A stretch of 64,000 nt of DNA from Sorghum bicolor. Lineage: Eukaryota; Streptophyta; Magnoliopsida; Poales; Poaceae. Below are positions 45,880-59,096 of the stretch, piece after piece (the stretch's first letter is position 1; the number at the start of each line of letters is the position of its first letter). Location of the stretch: positions 58,171-122,170 of the forward strand of contig NW_018396401.1 of the NCBI RefSeq assembly GCF_000003195.3. Reading direction: 5' to 3'. The notes under the pieces are model-generated. The model was not told where the DNA came from. It was given only the letters and a program-made list of their open reading frames with translations, and ran no database searches. The position numbers were made by a program, and so were the translations under genes.

Positions 45880-48800
45880 GCCTCTTCACCGAAGTTCCAA
45901 CAGGTTCTTCCAAAATGGTTTCTTATACTATGGTGCATTAGGCACAAACCATGCACATATCTTGCACCGAAACTAACACTATTTCTAGATAGACCAAAGT
46001 GAGATTCCATATGACACAAGTCATCAAGGAGTTTCATAGGGTGCATCCAAATTTATTTCCTAGCATATGGTATGTACCATGCAAACTATGCACCTATCTT
46101 GCATCAAGATTAGCACTATCTACAATAGACCGAACTGAGCTTCCACTTGAGCCCCTTTATCTAGGAGTACAAACAGGTGTGTCAAAAATGTTTTCTTAGA
46201 CTATGGTGCATTAGGCACAAACTATGCACCTATCTTGCACAGAAACTAACATTGTCTCCAAACAGACCGAAGCGAGATTCCATATGACACACATCATCTA
46301 GGAGTTCCATTGGGTGCGTCCAAATTGATTTCTTAACATATGGTATGTTCCATGCAAACTGTGCAACTATCATGCATCAAGATTTGCACTATATCCAAAC
46401 AGACCAAATCGAGCCTCCACTTGAGCCTCTTCAACTACGAGTACCATCGCGTGCGTCTAAAATGATTTCTTAGCCTATGGTGCATTAGGCGTAAACCGTG
46501 CAGATATCTTCTACCAAAACTAACACCGTCTCTAAACGAACCGAAGCAAGATTCGATATGACACACATCATGAAGGAGTTATATTAGGTGCGTCCTAATT
46601 GATTTCTGAGGATATCGTTTGTTCCATGCAAACCGTGCATCTATCTTGCATCAAGATTAGCACTATCTCCAAACAGACCAAACCGAGCTTTCACTTGAGC
46701 CCCTTGACCTAGGAGTACCATCGGGTGCGTCCAAAATGGTTTCTTATCCTATGGTGCATTAGGTGCAAACCGTGCACCTATCTTGCACCGAAACTAACAC
46801 TGTCTCTAAACGGACTGAAGTGAGATTCCATATGACACATGTCATCTAGGAGTTCCATCTGGTGCGTCCAAATTGATTTATGAGCATATGGTATGTTCCA
46901 TACAAATCGTGCACCTATCTTGCATCAAGATTAGCACTATCTCTAAACAGACCGAACCGAGCCTCCACTTGAGCCTCTTCACCTAGGAGTACCAACAGGT
47001 GCTTCCAAAATGGTTTCTTAGACTTTGGTGCATTAGGCGCAAACCGTGCACATATCTTGCACCGAAACTAATACTATCTCTAAGCACACCAAAGCGAGAT
47101 TCCATATGACACACGTCATCAAGGAGTTGAATTCTATCGAGTGTGTCCAAATTAATTTCTAAACATATGGTACGTTCCATGCAGACCGTGCATCTATCTT
47201 GCATCAAGATTAGCACTATCTCCAAATAGACCAAACCAAGCTTTCACTTGAGCCTTTTACCTAGGACTACCATCGGGTGCGTCCAAAATGGTTTCTTATC
47301 CGATGCTGCATTATGTGCAAACCTTGCACCTATCTTGCATCGAAACTAACACTATCTCCAAATAGACTGAAACAAGATTTCGTATGACACACGTCATCTA
47401 GGAGTTCCATCATGTGCGTCCAGATTGATTTTCGAGCATTTGGTATGTTCCATGCAAACCGTGCACCTATCTTGCAACAAGATTAGCACTATCTCCAAAC
47501 AGACCAAACCGAGCATCCACTTGAGCCCGTTCACCTAGGAGTACCAACAATTGCGTCCAAAATGGTTTCTTAGACTATGGTGCATTAGGTGCAAACTGTG
47601 CACCTATCTTGCACCGGAACTTACAATGTCTCCAAATGGACCCAAGCGAGATTCCATATGACACACGTCATCATAGAGTTCCATCGGGTGCATCCAAATT
47701 GATTTCCAAGCCTATGGTATGTTCCATACAAACCATTCACCTACGTTGCATAAGGATTAGCACCATCTCCAAACTGACCGAACCAAGCTTCCACTTGAGC
47801 CTCTTCACCCAAGAGTAATAAATAGTGCGTCCAAACTAGTTTCTTAGACTATGGTGCATTATACGCAAACTGTGCACCTATCTTGCAATAAAACTTACAA
47901 TGTCTACAAACAGACCGAAGCAAGATTCCATATGACACACGTCATCTAGGAGTTCCATTGGGTGCGTCCAAATTGATTTCTAAGCATATGGTATGTTCCT
48001 TGCAAATCATGCACCTATCTTGCATCAAGATTACCACTATCTCCAAACAGATCAAACCGAGCTTCCACTTGAGCCTGTTCACCGATGTACCAACAGGTGC
48101 TTCCAAAATGGTTTCTTAGACTATGGTGCATTAGGCGCAAACCATGCACATATCTTGCACCGAAACGAACACTGTTTGTAAATAGACCAAAGCGAGATTC
48201 CATATGACACAAGTCATCAAGGAGTTCCATCGGGTGCATCCAAATTGATTTCCAAGCATATGGTATGTTCCATGCAAACTGTGCACCTATCTTGCATCAA
48301 GATTAGCACTATCTCCAATAGACCGAACCAAGCTTCCACTTGAGCCTCTTCATCTAGGAGTACAAACAGGTGCATCAAAAATGGTTTCTTAGACGATGGT
48401 GCATTAGACACAAACTATGCACCTATCTTGCATCAAAACTAACATTGTCTCCAAACAGACCGAAGCAGGATTCCATATGACACACATCATCTAGGAGTTC
48501 CATTGGGTGTGTCCAAATTGTTTTCTTAACGTATGGTACGTTCCATGCAAACTGTGCAACTATCTTGCATCAAGATTTGCACTATATCCAAACAGACCAA
48601 ATCGAGCCTCCACTTGAGCCTCTTCAACTACGAGTACCATTAGGTGCGTCTAAAATGGTTTCTTAGCCTATGGTGCATTAGGCGTAAACCGTGCACATAT
48701 CTTCTACCAAAGCTAACACTGTCTCTAAACAAACAGAAGCAAGATTCCATATGACACACATCATCAAGGAGTTATATCAAGTGCGTCCTAATTGATTTCT

Positions 48801-51223
48801 GAGCATATCGTATGATTCATGCAAACTGTGCATCTATCTTGCATCAAGATTAGCACTATCTCCAAACAGACCAAAAGCGAGCTTTCACTTGAGCCCCTTG
48901 ACCTAGGAGTACCATCGGGTGTGTCCAAAATGGTTTCTTATCCTATGGTGCATTAGGTGCAAACCATGCACCTATCTTGCACGGAAACTAACATTGTCTC
49001 CAAATAGACCGAAGCGAGATGCCATATAACACACGTCATCTACGAGTTCCATTGGGTGCGTCTAAATTGATTTCTTAACATATGGTATGTTCCATGCAAA
49101 CTGTGCAACTATCTTGCATCAAGATTAGAACTATCTCTAAACAGACCAAACTGAGCCTACACTTGAGCCTCTTCACCTAGGAGTACCATCGGGTGCGTCC
49201 AAAATGGTTTCTTAGCCTATGCTGCATTATGTGCAAACCATGCACCTATCTTGCACCGAAACTAATACTATCTCAAAACAGACCGAAGCAAGATTTCATA
49301 TGACACACGTCATCTAGGAGTTCAATCATGTGCGTCCAGATTGATTTCCAAGCATTTGGTATGTTCCATGCAAACCGTGCACCTATCTTGCATCAAGATT
49401 AACACTATCTCCAAACAGACCGAACCGAGCATCCACTTGAGCCCCATCACCTAGGAGTACCAACAAGTGCGTCCAAAATGGTTTCGTAGACTATGGTGCA
49501 TTAGGTGCAAACTGTGCACCTATCTTGCACCGAAACTAACAATGTCTCCAAATGGACCGAAGCGAGATTCCATATGACACACGTCATCACGGAGTTCCAT
49601 CGGGTGAATCCAATTTGATTTCCAAGCATATGGTATGTTCCATGCAAACCATGCACCTGCCTTGCATAAGGATTAGCACTATCTCCAAATTGACCAAACC
49701 AAGCTTCCACTTGAGTCTCTTCACCCAGGAGTACCAAATAGTGCGTCAAAAATGGTTTCTTAGACTATGGTGAATTAGGCGCAAACTGTGCACCTATCTT
49801 GCATTAAAACTTACAATGTCTACAAACGGACCGAAGCAAGATTCCATATGACACACGTCATCTTGGAGTTCCAATGGGTGCGTCCAAATTGATTTCTAAG
49901 CATATGGCATGTTCCTTGCAAATCATGCACCTATCTTGCATCAAGATTAGCACTATCTCCAAACAGATCAAACCGAGCTTCCACTTGAGCCTCTTCACCA
50001 AAGTATCAACAGGTGCTTCCAAAATGGTTTCTTAGACTATGGTGCATTAGGCGCAAACCATACACATATCTTGCACTGAAACTAACACTATTTGTAAACA
50101 TACCAAAGCGAGATTCCATATGACACACATCATCAAGGAGTTCCATCGGGTCCATCCAAATTGATTTCCAAGCATATGGTATGTTCCATGCAAACCGTGC
50201 ACCTATCTTGCATCAAGATTAGCACTATCTCCAAACAGACCGAACCGAGCTTCCACTTGAGTCTCTTCATCTAGGAGTACAAACAGGTGCGTCAAAAATG
50301 GTTTCTTAGACTATGGTGCATTAGGCACAAACTATGCACCTATCTTGCACCGAAACTAACATTGTCACCAAACAGACCGAAGCGAGATTCCATATGACAC
50401 ACGTCATCTAGGAGTTCCATTGGGTGCGTCCAAATTGATTTCTTAACATATGGTACGTTCTATGCAAACTGTGCAACTATCTTGCATCAAGATTAGCACT
50501 ATATCCGAACAGACCAAATCGAGCCTCCACTTGAGCCTCTTCAACTATGAGTACCATCGGGTGCGTCTAAAATGGTTTCTTAGCCTATGGTGCATTAGGC
50601 GTAAACCGTGCACATATCTTCTACCAAAACTAACACTGCCTCTAAACGAACCGAAGCAAGATTCCATATGACACACATCATCAAGGAGTTATATCAGGTG
50701 CGTCCTAATTGATTTCTGGGCATATCATATGTTCCATGCAAACTGTGCATCTATCTTGCATCTAGATTTGCACTATCTTCAATCAGACTAAACTCAGCTT
50801 TCACTTGAGCCCCTTGACCTAGGAGTACCATCGGGTGCGTCCAAAATGGTTTCTTATCCTAAGGTGCATTAGGTGCAAACCGGTTACCTATCTTGCACCA
50901 AAACTAACATTGTCTCTAAACGGACCAAACTGAGATTCCATATGACACATGTCATCTAGAAGTTCCATCTGGTGCGTCCAAATTAATTTCTGAGCATATG
51001 GTATGTTCCATGCAAATGGTGCACCTATCTTGCATCAAGATTAGCACTATCTCTAAGTAGACCAAACCGAGCGTCCACTTGAGCCTCTTCACCTAGGAGT
51101 ACCAACAGGTGCTTCCAAAATGGTTTCTTAGACTTTGGTGCATTAGGCACAAACTGTGCACATATCTTGCACCAAAACTAATACTGTCTCTAAGCACACC
51201 AAAGCGAGATTCCATATGACACA
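45880..51223 (-). repeat. Centromeric satellite array, reverse orientation, with higher-order structure
   Basis: About 39 monomers in a/b alternation. A marker variant lacking CTAGG (ACC followed by GAAGT, GATGT or AAAGT) recurs at 45888, 48081 and 49997, spacings of 2193 and 1916 bp: 16 and 14 monomers of 137 bp. A second marker (CTAATTGATTTCTG) recurs at about 46595, 48788 and 50706 with the same spacings. This is higher-order repeat organisation with an even number of monomers per unit. ORFs here are frames of the repeat. Confidence 0.87.
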
Positions 51224-51647
51224 TGTGAGGGTATAAACCCCTATACCCTTACGGCTAGACTTGGGCCAGGAGGCTTGGCCCATCACGAAGGCAGTTCGAG
51301 GCTTGATCCAACTGCTCGGAGTTTCGCGTAAGGAAGCAAGACGCGGAGATCAAGCATGATTCTAGTTGGTTGGAATAGGAATTGATATCGTGCTTCCAGA
51401 TCTGTAACCCTACCCTCTGGACTATATAAGGAGAGGCAAGGGATCCCCCTAGAGAACTCAACTCAACACAATCCAATACAATTAGACGCAGGACGTAAGT
51501 ATTACGCCCACACGGTGGCCGAACCAGGATAAAAACCTTGTCTGTGTCTTGTGTCACCATCCAGTTCGTAGCTTGCGCACCTGTCTGCTGATAAACTACT
51601 ACCGTGGGTATACCCCAAGGTAGACTACCGACTAGCTTTCATCGACA
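51224..51647 (+). repeat. 5' LTR of the Tat-lineage element
   Basis: Starts TGTGAGGGTATAAACC and ends TTTCATCGACA. TATA box TATATAAG at 51423-51430. Relative to the 3' LTR it lacks ~34 bp between GTGCT and TTCCAG, a deletion flanked by a short GCT repeat. Confidence 0.9.
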
Positions 51648-51648
51648 G

Positions 51649-51667
51649 TGGCGCGCCTGGTAGGGGG
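51649..51667 (+). other. Primer binding site of the Tat-lineage element
   Basis: TGGCGCGCCTGGTAGGGGG starts one base after the LTR. It begins with TGG as expected for pairing with a tRNA CCA end; I cannot name the tRNA with confidence. Confidence 0.65.
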
Positions 51668-51695
51668 TGTGCGTACAGCTTCCCAGACGAACAAG

Positions 51696-53970
51696 ATGGT
51701 CATCGTCCCAGCTTTCGCGGCCGTGGCAGAAGGTCTCACGTTCACCGTCGGGCAGATCACTTGGACAACTCGCGGCGACGGCCTTACGACCACGACTCTA
51801 GAAAAAACCCAGATCTAATCTGGGATAACAGAGGCGTCGACTCCGGTCATGCTGACTCCGAGCGCTCGAGCTCCGCTTCCTCGCTACAGGGCAAAGCGAG
51901 TCGACAACTTGGATCTCTTCAAGCCCTTGATCGCGCCGACCATAAGCTTCTCAAAGCCTCCAACCTGGTGGATTCGATATCACGCAAGCCCGATCCCGTC
52001 GACCAACTCGTGTCACCACGCACGAACGACTGGGGACATCCCTGACGATAACATCGACCACCGTAGGACGGTCTGTCAAGTTCAAGTTAGCCTCGCCAAA
52101 CCAGAATTTCCCTCACGGTCTGAGCAACGCAGCCGATCAGTTTTCGAGGCATACTGATTCTCTGTTCGGGAAGATGGGGTTGTCGCTAAGACAAACCCAC
52201 AGACCAGCTCGTCACTTCGTCAACATGGTATCCATCCGACTTCTACCAGACGGTAAGGCCACCAGCACAAACTCTAGCACAGGATCTGTCCCCACCGAGG
52301 TTTTACACCCTGAGGACGAAGACTACGACCTGGATCTACCACCTTACCCCCCGGGTTTTTCTCGCTTCCCAATCTTTCCACCTCGACAAGGAGATCTGGT
52401 TTTTAACGTTAGCAATGACGAACCAGTTGTTGACGGCGAAACCGACGAACAAAGACAACAGCGCGAACAACGCAACGCTACTCGCACTCAGCGGCGAGCA
52501 GATGAGGATCGGCAATTAACTCCAAACAGCCTTGACGATGCTTTTGACATGGTTGGAAATCAGCAAGTGTTCAAGACACTAAGTGCCAACGTGGCTGTCG
52601 CCATGGCAAATCTTGATCGGCTTCCGGATACCCTAGAATATCAGGACGTTCGTACCAACATACGGGCGCATCTGATTGCGGCCAAGGGGCAGACCGCTAC
52701 TCTGCTCAAAAGGGTCCAAGCCGTCTCCAACATGGAGGTCACCTCCGACCAGACTCATCGCAGCCGCACTTCACCGCGAACAGGTGGACACCGTCGTAGC
52801 TGTTCGCCTAACAACAATCGGAGGAAGGACACCCATCGTGACAATCGTGGTCGGGACGCTGGCAGTTACCACGAACAATGACGCGGACGCGGTCAGGAGG
52901 TGAACCAAGATCGTGACCTACAGCACAACATACCACCTAAAGATGTCCACGAACGCATCAACAGGCGCATTACGGAACGAGCAGTACATGAAAATGTGCG
53001 ACGCATCGAGTACGACGCAGCACGTGGCTCTCCCGGCCTAAGACAGTTCTCCTCACATCTTCGCCAAGTCGTATGACCTCGCAACTTCAAGCTTGAGAAG
53101 CTTAAAAAGTAAGATGGCAAGGAGAATCCTGAGAACTAGATCACTCTTTACGAGATCGCAGTCCGATCAGCTGCAGGGGACGAGCACGTCATGGCAAACT
53201 ACTTCCTGGTCGTCCTCAACCAAGCTGGCCACCAATGGCTCCTCGGTCTACCCGAGGACTCTTTTGATTCTTGGGAAGAATTGCGCCAGGCGTTTATCGA
53301 CAATTTCATTGCTACCTGCATCAAGGGCCTACGCTTCCCCAAAGCATTAAGAAGCAAGCTACTTCGCAAAAGGCCGACCACGGTCGCTGAGCTCCTCGCC
53401 ACGGCCAAAAGCTATGCCGATGCCGACGACGTAGACAAGCTCATCCGCGAAGATGTAAGAGGGGCCGAGCAGCTTCCCCCGCGCGACGACAGCCGTCGGC
53501 GTTTTGACAACCGGAATCCTCGCCGTGGCGACAACCGCGACCACCGAGAGGGGTGGGACAGGCGTCGTGACAATCGTGACGATTTCAGAGGCAAGCGACC
53601 TCGCGACAACGATCACGAGGTGAACACAGTCAAGCGTCCCAATGGACGGTGAGACTACCAGGAAGACTATAACAAGACGCTCAAAGGACCGTGCCAACTA
53701 CATCCCAAGTCCAACCACATGATGGAAGAATGTCGTGTCCTCAAAAGCATTTACACACACCGGGCTGCTCAGGAGGATACCGCCAAGAAAAATGGGAAAC
53801 AGGACAGACGCGGTCAGGAAGACGAAGACGACGACTAGGATAGGGACCCACGACACCAATATGTCAGTCCCACTGACGTGGTACACTCCATCTTTGGAGG
53901 CAAAGTCTCCATCGAGTCAAAACGAGAAAGAAAGCTCTTGAAGAGGGCTTGCCTCAATGTGGACAGCATC
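51696..53970 (+). pseudogene. gag: Tat-lineage gag (degraded)
   Basis: Encodes the gypsy capsid precursor. Fragments in different frames: 51696 onward (MVIVPAFAAVAEG, stopped early), 52174-52881 (proline- and acidic-rich N-terminal region), and 53093-53652 with the conserved VMANYFLVVLNQAGHQWLL and LRQAFIDNFIATC blocks. The latter is joined directly to KGLRF...LRSKLLRKRP, so an internal piece of the capsid domain appears deleted. Next is an Arg/Asp-rich tail, TGA at 53650-53652, and a CQLHPKSNHMMEECRVL zinc-binding-like segment. The frame near 53878-53970 (HSIFGGKVSIESKRERK) is the usual start of the protease region, after which the sequence jumps to the RNase H-integrase linker. Confidence 0.8.
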
Positions 53971-55424
53971 GATGCCCTGTCGTTTTCTGTGTACATCCAC
54001 GTGGTCCAGGACGGGAATCAAGGAGTAGATGCGCTGTCAAAGATAGGATCATCCTGGGCCCAAAATCCGCAAGGTGTTTTTGTTCAGGACATTCACACGC
54101 CAAGTGTCAGGACGGACCTGGTCAACAAGCCACCGACGAGACACTGCTCGTAGGGGACGCCACTCCGACAACCAACGGCCATGACTGGCGCACTCCTTTC
54201 GTCAAGTATCTCTCGGACGGTTCGGGATTTCAAGACAAAACGGAGAATGAGCGCCTTATCCGACGCTCCAAAAATTATATACTGGTCGATGGTAGACTTA
54301 TGCGTAAGAACGCAAACTCAGAAGTCTTGTTGAAATGCATACCTCAAGATGATGGCATCAAGTTACTAGATGACATACATGTTGGATCCTGCGGCATCCG
54401 CGCCGCCTCTAGAACACTAGTCGGATAGGCCTTCCGAGCAGGTTTCTACTGGCCAACCGCAGTCTCCGACGCCGAGAAGCTGGTCCGGCATTGCGAAGGA
54501 TGCCAGTTCTTCACCAAACGGACCCACGTACCTGCTCATGAGATCCAGACGATTCCGTCATCTTGGCCATTTGCCTGCTGGGGCCTTGACATGATCGGGC
54601 CATTCAAACCGGCTCCCGACAATTTCAAATTCGTGTTCGTGCTAATCGACAAGTTCTTGAAGTGAATCGAGTACATGCCATTGGTCAAAGCGACTTCCGA
54701 GAAGGCTGTGGAATTCCTCAATCAAATCATACATAGATTCGGGGTTCCCAATAGCATAATCACCGACCTGGGCAGTCAGTTTACTGGCACTACATTCAGG
54801 GACTTCTGTGATGATAGAGGCATAGTCATAAAGTACGTGTCGGTAGCCCATCCGCGAGCCAACGGTCAAGTCGAGCGAGCAAATGGAATGATTATTGATG
54901 CTTTAAAGAAAAGGCTATACACAGAAAACGACAGGGCACCAGGGCGGTGGATGAAAGAGTTACCTGCTGTGGTCTGGGGCCTTCGAACACAGCCTAGTCG
55001 GAACACGGGTGTATCCCCCTACTTTATGATTTATGGGGCCGAGGCAGTGCTCCCCTCAGATGTAGCCTTTGGATCTTCAAGAGTCGAACATTTTGACCAG
55101 TCTTCAGTAGACCTCGCCAGAGAACTCGAAATCAACTGCACAGAAGAAAGACGACTGACTTCCTACCTTCGAACAGCAAAGTATCTCGAGGCCATTAGAC
55201 GATACCACAATAGGAATGTTAAAGACCGCTCCTTCGTGGTCGGTGATCTGGTACTCAAATGGAAGACAAGTCAGGAGGGAATGCACAAGTTATCCGCACC
55301 CTGGGAGGGACCCTATGTGGTCGCCGAAGTTACACGCCCTACATCTTATAGACTGGCGTACCCAGACGGAACACGCGTGCCCAACTCCTGGCACATAGAC
55401 AGACTACGACGCTTCTATCCCTAA
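53971..55424 (+). pseudogene. Tat-lineage RNase H-integrase linker and integrase
   Basis: Begins after a deletion that removed protease, reverse transcriptase and RNase H (junction near 53970 in ...CLNVDSID/ALSFSVYI...). The linker has NALSKIGS-like VDALSKIGSSWAQ. Integrase follows: zinc-finger remains ending RHCEGCQFF, catalytic D at 54588-54590 (WGLDMIGP), D at 54765-54767 (ITDLGSQF) and E at 54873-54875 (NGQVERAN), giving 35 residues between the last two. It ends in NSWHIDRLRRFYP at 55422-55424. Breaks: frame change near 54150, TAG at 54426-54428, TGA at 54663-54665 for tryptophan. From 54675 the frame is open for 249 residues. Confidence 0.87.
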
Positions 55425-55707
55425 GTTTCAGTACATTTTACTTGTAAATCTTTTTTGATGAATAATAATAAAGTTTGCCTTTTTGCTACATACTTTTACA
55501 TATGCAGAATACTCGACAAGTGCCACAATAACTTTCCTTGACAAGCTCCTCAAGGGCAATCAACATGGCTCAGTGACACATCACTCAAGCAAATTCATTC
55601 ACAGCGCTCAAAACCATGGTTCTCAAAAATCAAACTTTATTACAAACTTTGTATACAAAGTTTACAATAAACACCCCTCTGGGCGGCTTCTAGTCTACTC
55701 CTACAAA
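55425..55707 (+). other. Spacer between sense integrase and the 3' end of the antisense gene
   Basis: About 280 bp between two convergent genes; AATAATAATAAAG near 55464 could be a poly(A) signal for the sense strand. I see no ORF of interest. Confidence 0.4.
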
Positions 55708-58700
55708 CTACTCTACGGACCTACTGCTCGGGCTGATCACCCGCATGGCTCTCTTATCCCGCCGAAGGGGTCGGGGCCACCGGAGCCTGGCTGGTCGAGA
55801 CCGCAGTCGTCGACCACTCATCTCCTGCAATCGACGCCCCCGACAACTCCCTGGCCGACCTGTCTGATCCCGGCTGATCGAGGGAGTTGACGTCCAGTAG
55901 AGATTTATATCGCCGATCACCGTCGACGATAGGTCGAGCAGGCCGATGCGAAGGTCATCTGCCTCCTTCGGACCAACCTCCTTGGGATATCCCCTCTCTA
56001 GCCGGGACAGATCGACCAGGTGGTAGTGAGCGCATACCATGCTGAGGACGTGCGCTCCGGCAAACTCCCCGACATCCTTGACGAACTGTTGAAGCCAGCC
56101 CCATGCTTGTTGCGCCTTCTCGACTGGGGTCAACTTCGGTGTGTGGGGCTGGTCCTCGGGGAGCTCGGGGCTGATCAGGTCAAGTACCGGGGCAACTCCT
56201 TTCCAGAGCTTGATGCAGTTCGTCTTCCAGGAGTCCCATTCCTTGACCAGCTCAACGAGATGTGTCTTAGTGTTGGCTTTAAGCACTGTGGCAAAGATTT
56301 CAAGAAAAACCAAGAACACAATCAGCAACACGCTACGGCAATATAAAAAGAAAAGAGAACTGCATGGTCAAAAAAGACAAAACAGCTCTTACCAGCCAGC
56401 TCCCGACTCCTGGTCTTCAGCTCCTTGCCAACCTTGCGCTCGGTCTCCAGCGCACTGGCACGTTCCTGGTCGAGCTGGTCTCTCTCTTTTCGGAGACTCT
56501 CGACCTCCTCCTCCAGACCTAAAGCAACAATTGTTGGTCACCAAAACCGACCACGCGGTTAACTGCAACTGCTCGGGTCACTCGACTTACCTCTCTTCTT
56601 ACGGTCCTTATCGGCTAGTCGTCGATTCAGGTCCAGCAGGCGCTCCTCCTGAGCCGCCTTCTCGGCCGCCTCCCTTTCGGCCTCTAGCCGAAGGCGGTCC
56701 ACCTCTGCGATCAAGGCCTTGTTCTCGGTGACTACACCTTCAATTTGGTCGAAGCACCTTTTTCGGTACTTCGCTGTTTTCATTGCACCCTACGAAAAAT
56801 ATACATATCACACAGTGAATAAGCAACAGTATATACATACTCCAGCAGAATGTAAGACCACTCACCTTAACTTCATCAACAAGCCGCTTAGCAGCGCGCT
56901 CTACCCTCGCCGCCTCCTCAGTCTCGGCGATCTCCTCGTGGCCGGCCCAGTGGTCCCCTCGCTGGCGCCACACGTAGACATGTTGGCGGCCATCGTGGGG
57001 ACGCCCCTCGATTTCCTCCACTTCGTCATCGGAGGCCGCCTGGGCCTCCTCGCCTTCCGTGCTACCCCCAGTCACGGTAACGGGTATCATAGGACCCTTA
57101 CCCCGGCTAGGGGAGCCCGCCGGCGTGGGAGCATCTGCTGGGGCTAGAGTTGGGGCCCTCTCTTCTTCAGTTGGAGGAGGGGTTGGGACCTTGTCTCCCT
57201 CCTCCGCAACGCTGCTTGGGGGAGGCGTTCCTGCTGTCTCATCACCTCTTGTCGGGGCACTCGCCCCGGCCTTATCTTGAGCCGGGTCCTCCTCGGCGGT
57301 ATCTGCCACGGCCACAACCACGGGCTACTCCATGGGTTGCTCGCGGACGGTCTGCTTGGTGGTATCCTTGTCGGCAACTGTCGGCTCTGTTGTCCTCAAG
57401 CCGGCAACGTTGCTCAGATCAACATCCGAGGCCGCACTAACAAAGTCTTCTTAACATTAAACTTCGTAAAAAACAAAGAGAGCGCAGAAGACATGTTTTT
57501 GAACTTACAGGTCGGAGCTCCGGTGCATCGCCATGAAGAACCTTCTCCTGGTCCTCCCAGCCTGCGCTGCCGCTTCTGCTCCTCCAAGACGTATCGGCTC
57601 GACATGCGTGACAGGCGGATCACTGGTTACCCAACCAGGGTCGATTGGCGCGACGTCAGGGCGGCTGCATGGTCTCCGGACCAAGGACGGAGCAGTCTCG
57701 TCCTCTTCGTTGTCATCGTCGACGATCCTCAAAAGCCGACGATGCTTGGGGGCATGGCTGGTCGAGCCTTGGCCCATCAAAGGGTCTGCAGCTGTCCACG
57801 CTGGAATTGCTTCCGTGGGGGATGGCTCCACAGCCATTGGCCTCTTCCCCGCCACCCTGTCTTCTGTGGTCGGTGCTGGACGGCTCTGGTCCTCGTCGCT
57901 GCTGGTGTATTGGAGACACCGAGCAGCATTGCCTGTTGGCGGGTCCACCCCAGCAGGATGGTCCATACCGGGTGCCAGCGACACATACACCGAGCACCAG
58001 TCAATATCTCCTATCTATAATACAACAGCGACAAGTCATCAGTCAAAGGGCTACCGTACTCACATAGCAATACAAATAAACAAAGGCATTCATTTACCTT
58101 AGGAGCTGGTCGGCCTAGCTTGAAGGCATGCATCCGGACATCAGTTCGAACGAAGGTTTTGTCAGCCAGGTTGAATAACTCATTCATCAATCGCTGGATC
58201 TCTGATTTTTCCAAGCTGTCTCGGTGCATCCAGGTCGGGTCTTGGCTTCCCGCGTACTCGTATGCCGAGTGCACCCTCCTCTAGCAAGGCATCACTCGTC
58301 GGGCGAGGAAATTCCTGACCACTCCTGGTCCGTCCAGGCGGGACCAGTCGATGAGGCTCATCAGCTCTGACACTTGACCAATATACTCTGGACGATCTGT
58401 CCAGCTAACCCTCTTCTCGGGAACGTAGCCGACGTCGCAAAACGTAGCGCTGCCCGGCTCCTCCCTGATGTAGAACCACCTCTTGTACCACTCGGTGAGG
58501 GAGGTGTTCCATGGACAACTGAGGTAGCGGTTCTTCATCCCATCGTGAAGATTGAGGTATACTCCACCTGCAATCTTGGAGCCTCCAACTGCTCCCTTCT
58601 TCCTCAAACAGAAAAGATAGCGAAAAAGATCGAAATGCAGCTCTATCCCAACATAGGCCTCGCATAAATGGATGAAAGTAGAGATAAGGAGAATAGAGTT

Positions 58701-58984
58701 TGGGTGCAGATTGCAAACCCCGATCTCATATAAAGGAGAAGACCTTAAAGAAAAGGATGAACGGGAACTCCAAATCCCCTTTTGAAGTAATCCTCAAAAA
58801 CTACAATCTCACCGGCGCGGGGGTCGGGGTAACTCTCTCCCTCTGGTGCCTTCCAGCCGCCGAGCTCCTGGTTGTGTAGAAGCCCCATTCCGACGAGGTC
58901 GTTGAGGGACCTCGTGGTGCTCCGAGACTTCTTCCACTCTTTGGCCATCATCTCGGCCCTTTTCTTTGAATCGCTGTTCACCAT
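55708..58984 (-). pseudogene. Antisense six-exon extra gene of the Tat element (transposase_28 / 'putative gypsy type transposon' type)
   Basis: Exons on the minus strand: 58984-58098, 58014-57509, 57436-56866, 56789-56591, 56518-56393 and 56285-55708 (stop). All five introns (83, 72, 76, 72 and 107 bp) have GT donors (GTAAAT, GTAAGT, GTGAGT, GTAAGT, GTAAGA) and AG acceptors. Exon phases from exon 2 through exon 6 join correctly, giving roughly 950 residues. Exon 1 resembles the plant 'putative gypsy type transposon' domain (FKRGFGVPVHPF, then a tryptophan-rich block WYKRWFYIREE). Exons 2-3 are acidic and Pro/Thr-rich; exons 3-5 form a coiled coil (VDRLRLEAEREAAEKAAQEE). Damage: small frame changes near 58735-58750, TAG at 58283-58281 and TAG at 57327-57325. 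Function unknown. Confidence 0.72.
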
Positions 58985-59096
58985 TGTCGTAGCAGCAAGG
59001 GTTTTGAACTGGGTTTAGGGTTTAATGGCAAAGGCAGGAGGCTGCTATGCAACTGCTGGGTAAAAAAATATAGCCACAACACCAAGCCTTTTTATA
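58985..59096 (-). promoter_or_regulatory. Core promoter and leader of the antisense gene
   Basis: On the minus strand TATAAAAA (59096-59089) lies ~105 bp upstream of the ATG at 58984, a normal plant spacing with a leader of ~75 bp. The ATG context is ACAATGG, which is favourable. This suggests the gene has its own promoter inside the element; it is unproven. Confidence 0.55.

Noticed and set aside
43484..51200. Many 60-100-residue ORFs on both strands in the satellite arrays (also at 354-578, 14717-16891, 61216-63975)
   Set aside because: They recur with the monomer period and differ only by monomer variants; they are frames of a tandem repeat, with no start context or domain.
45880..51223. 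Regular repeats suggesting a CRISPR array
   Set aside because: Repeats are contiguous ~137-bp monomers without unique spacers, in a plant genome with LTR elements.
57277..58102. Sense-strand ORFs of 189-247 residues in the Tat element
   Set aside because: They run opposite the exons of the antisense gene and cross its splice sites; low-complexity composition and no motif.
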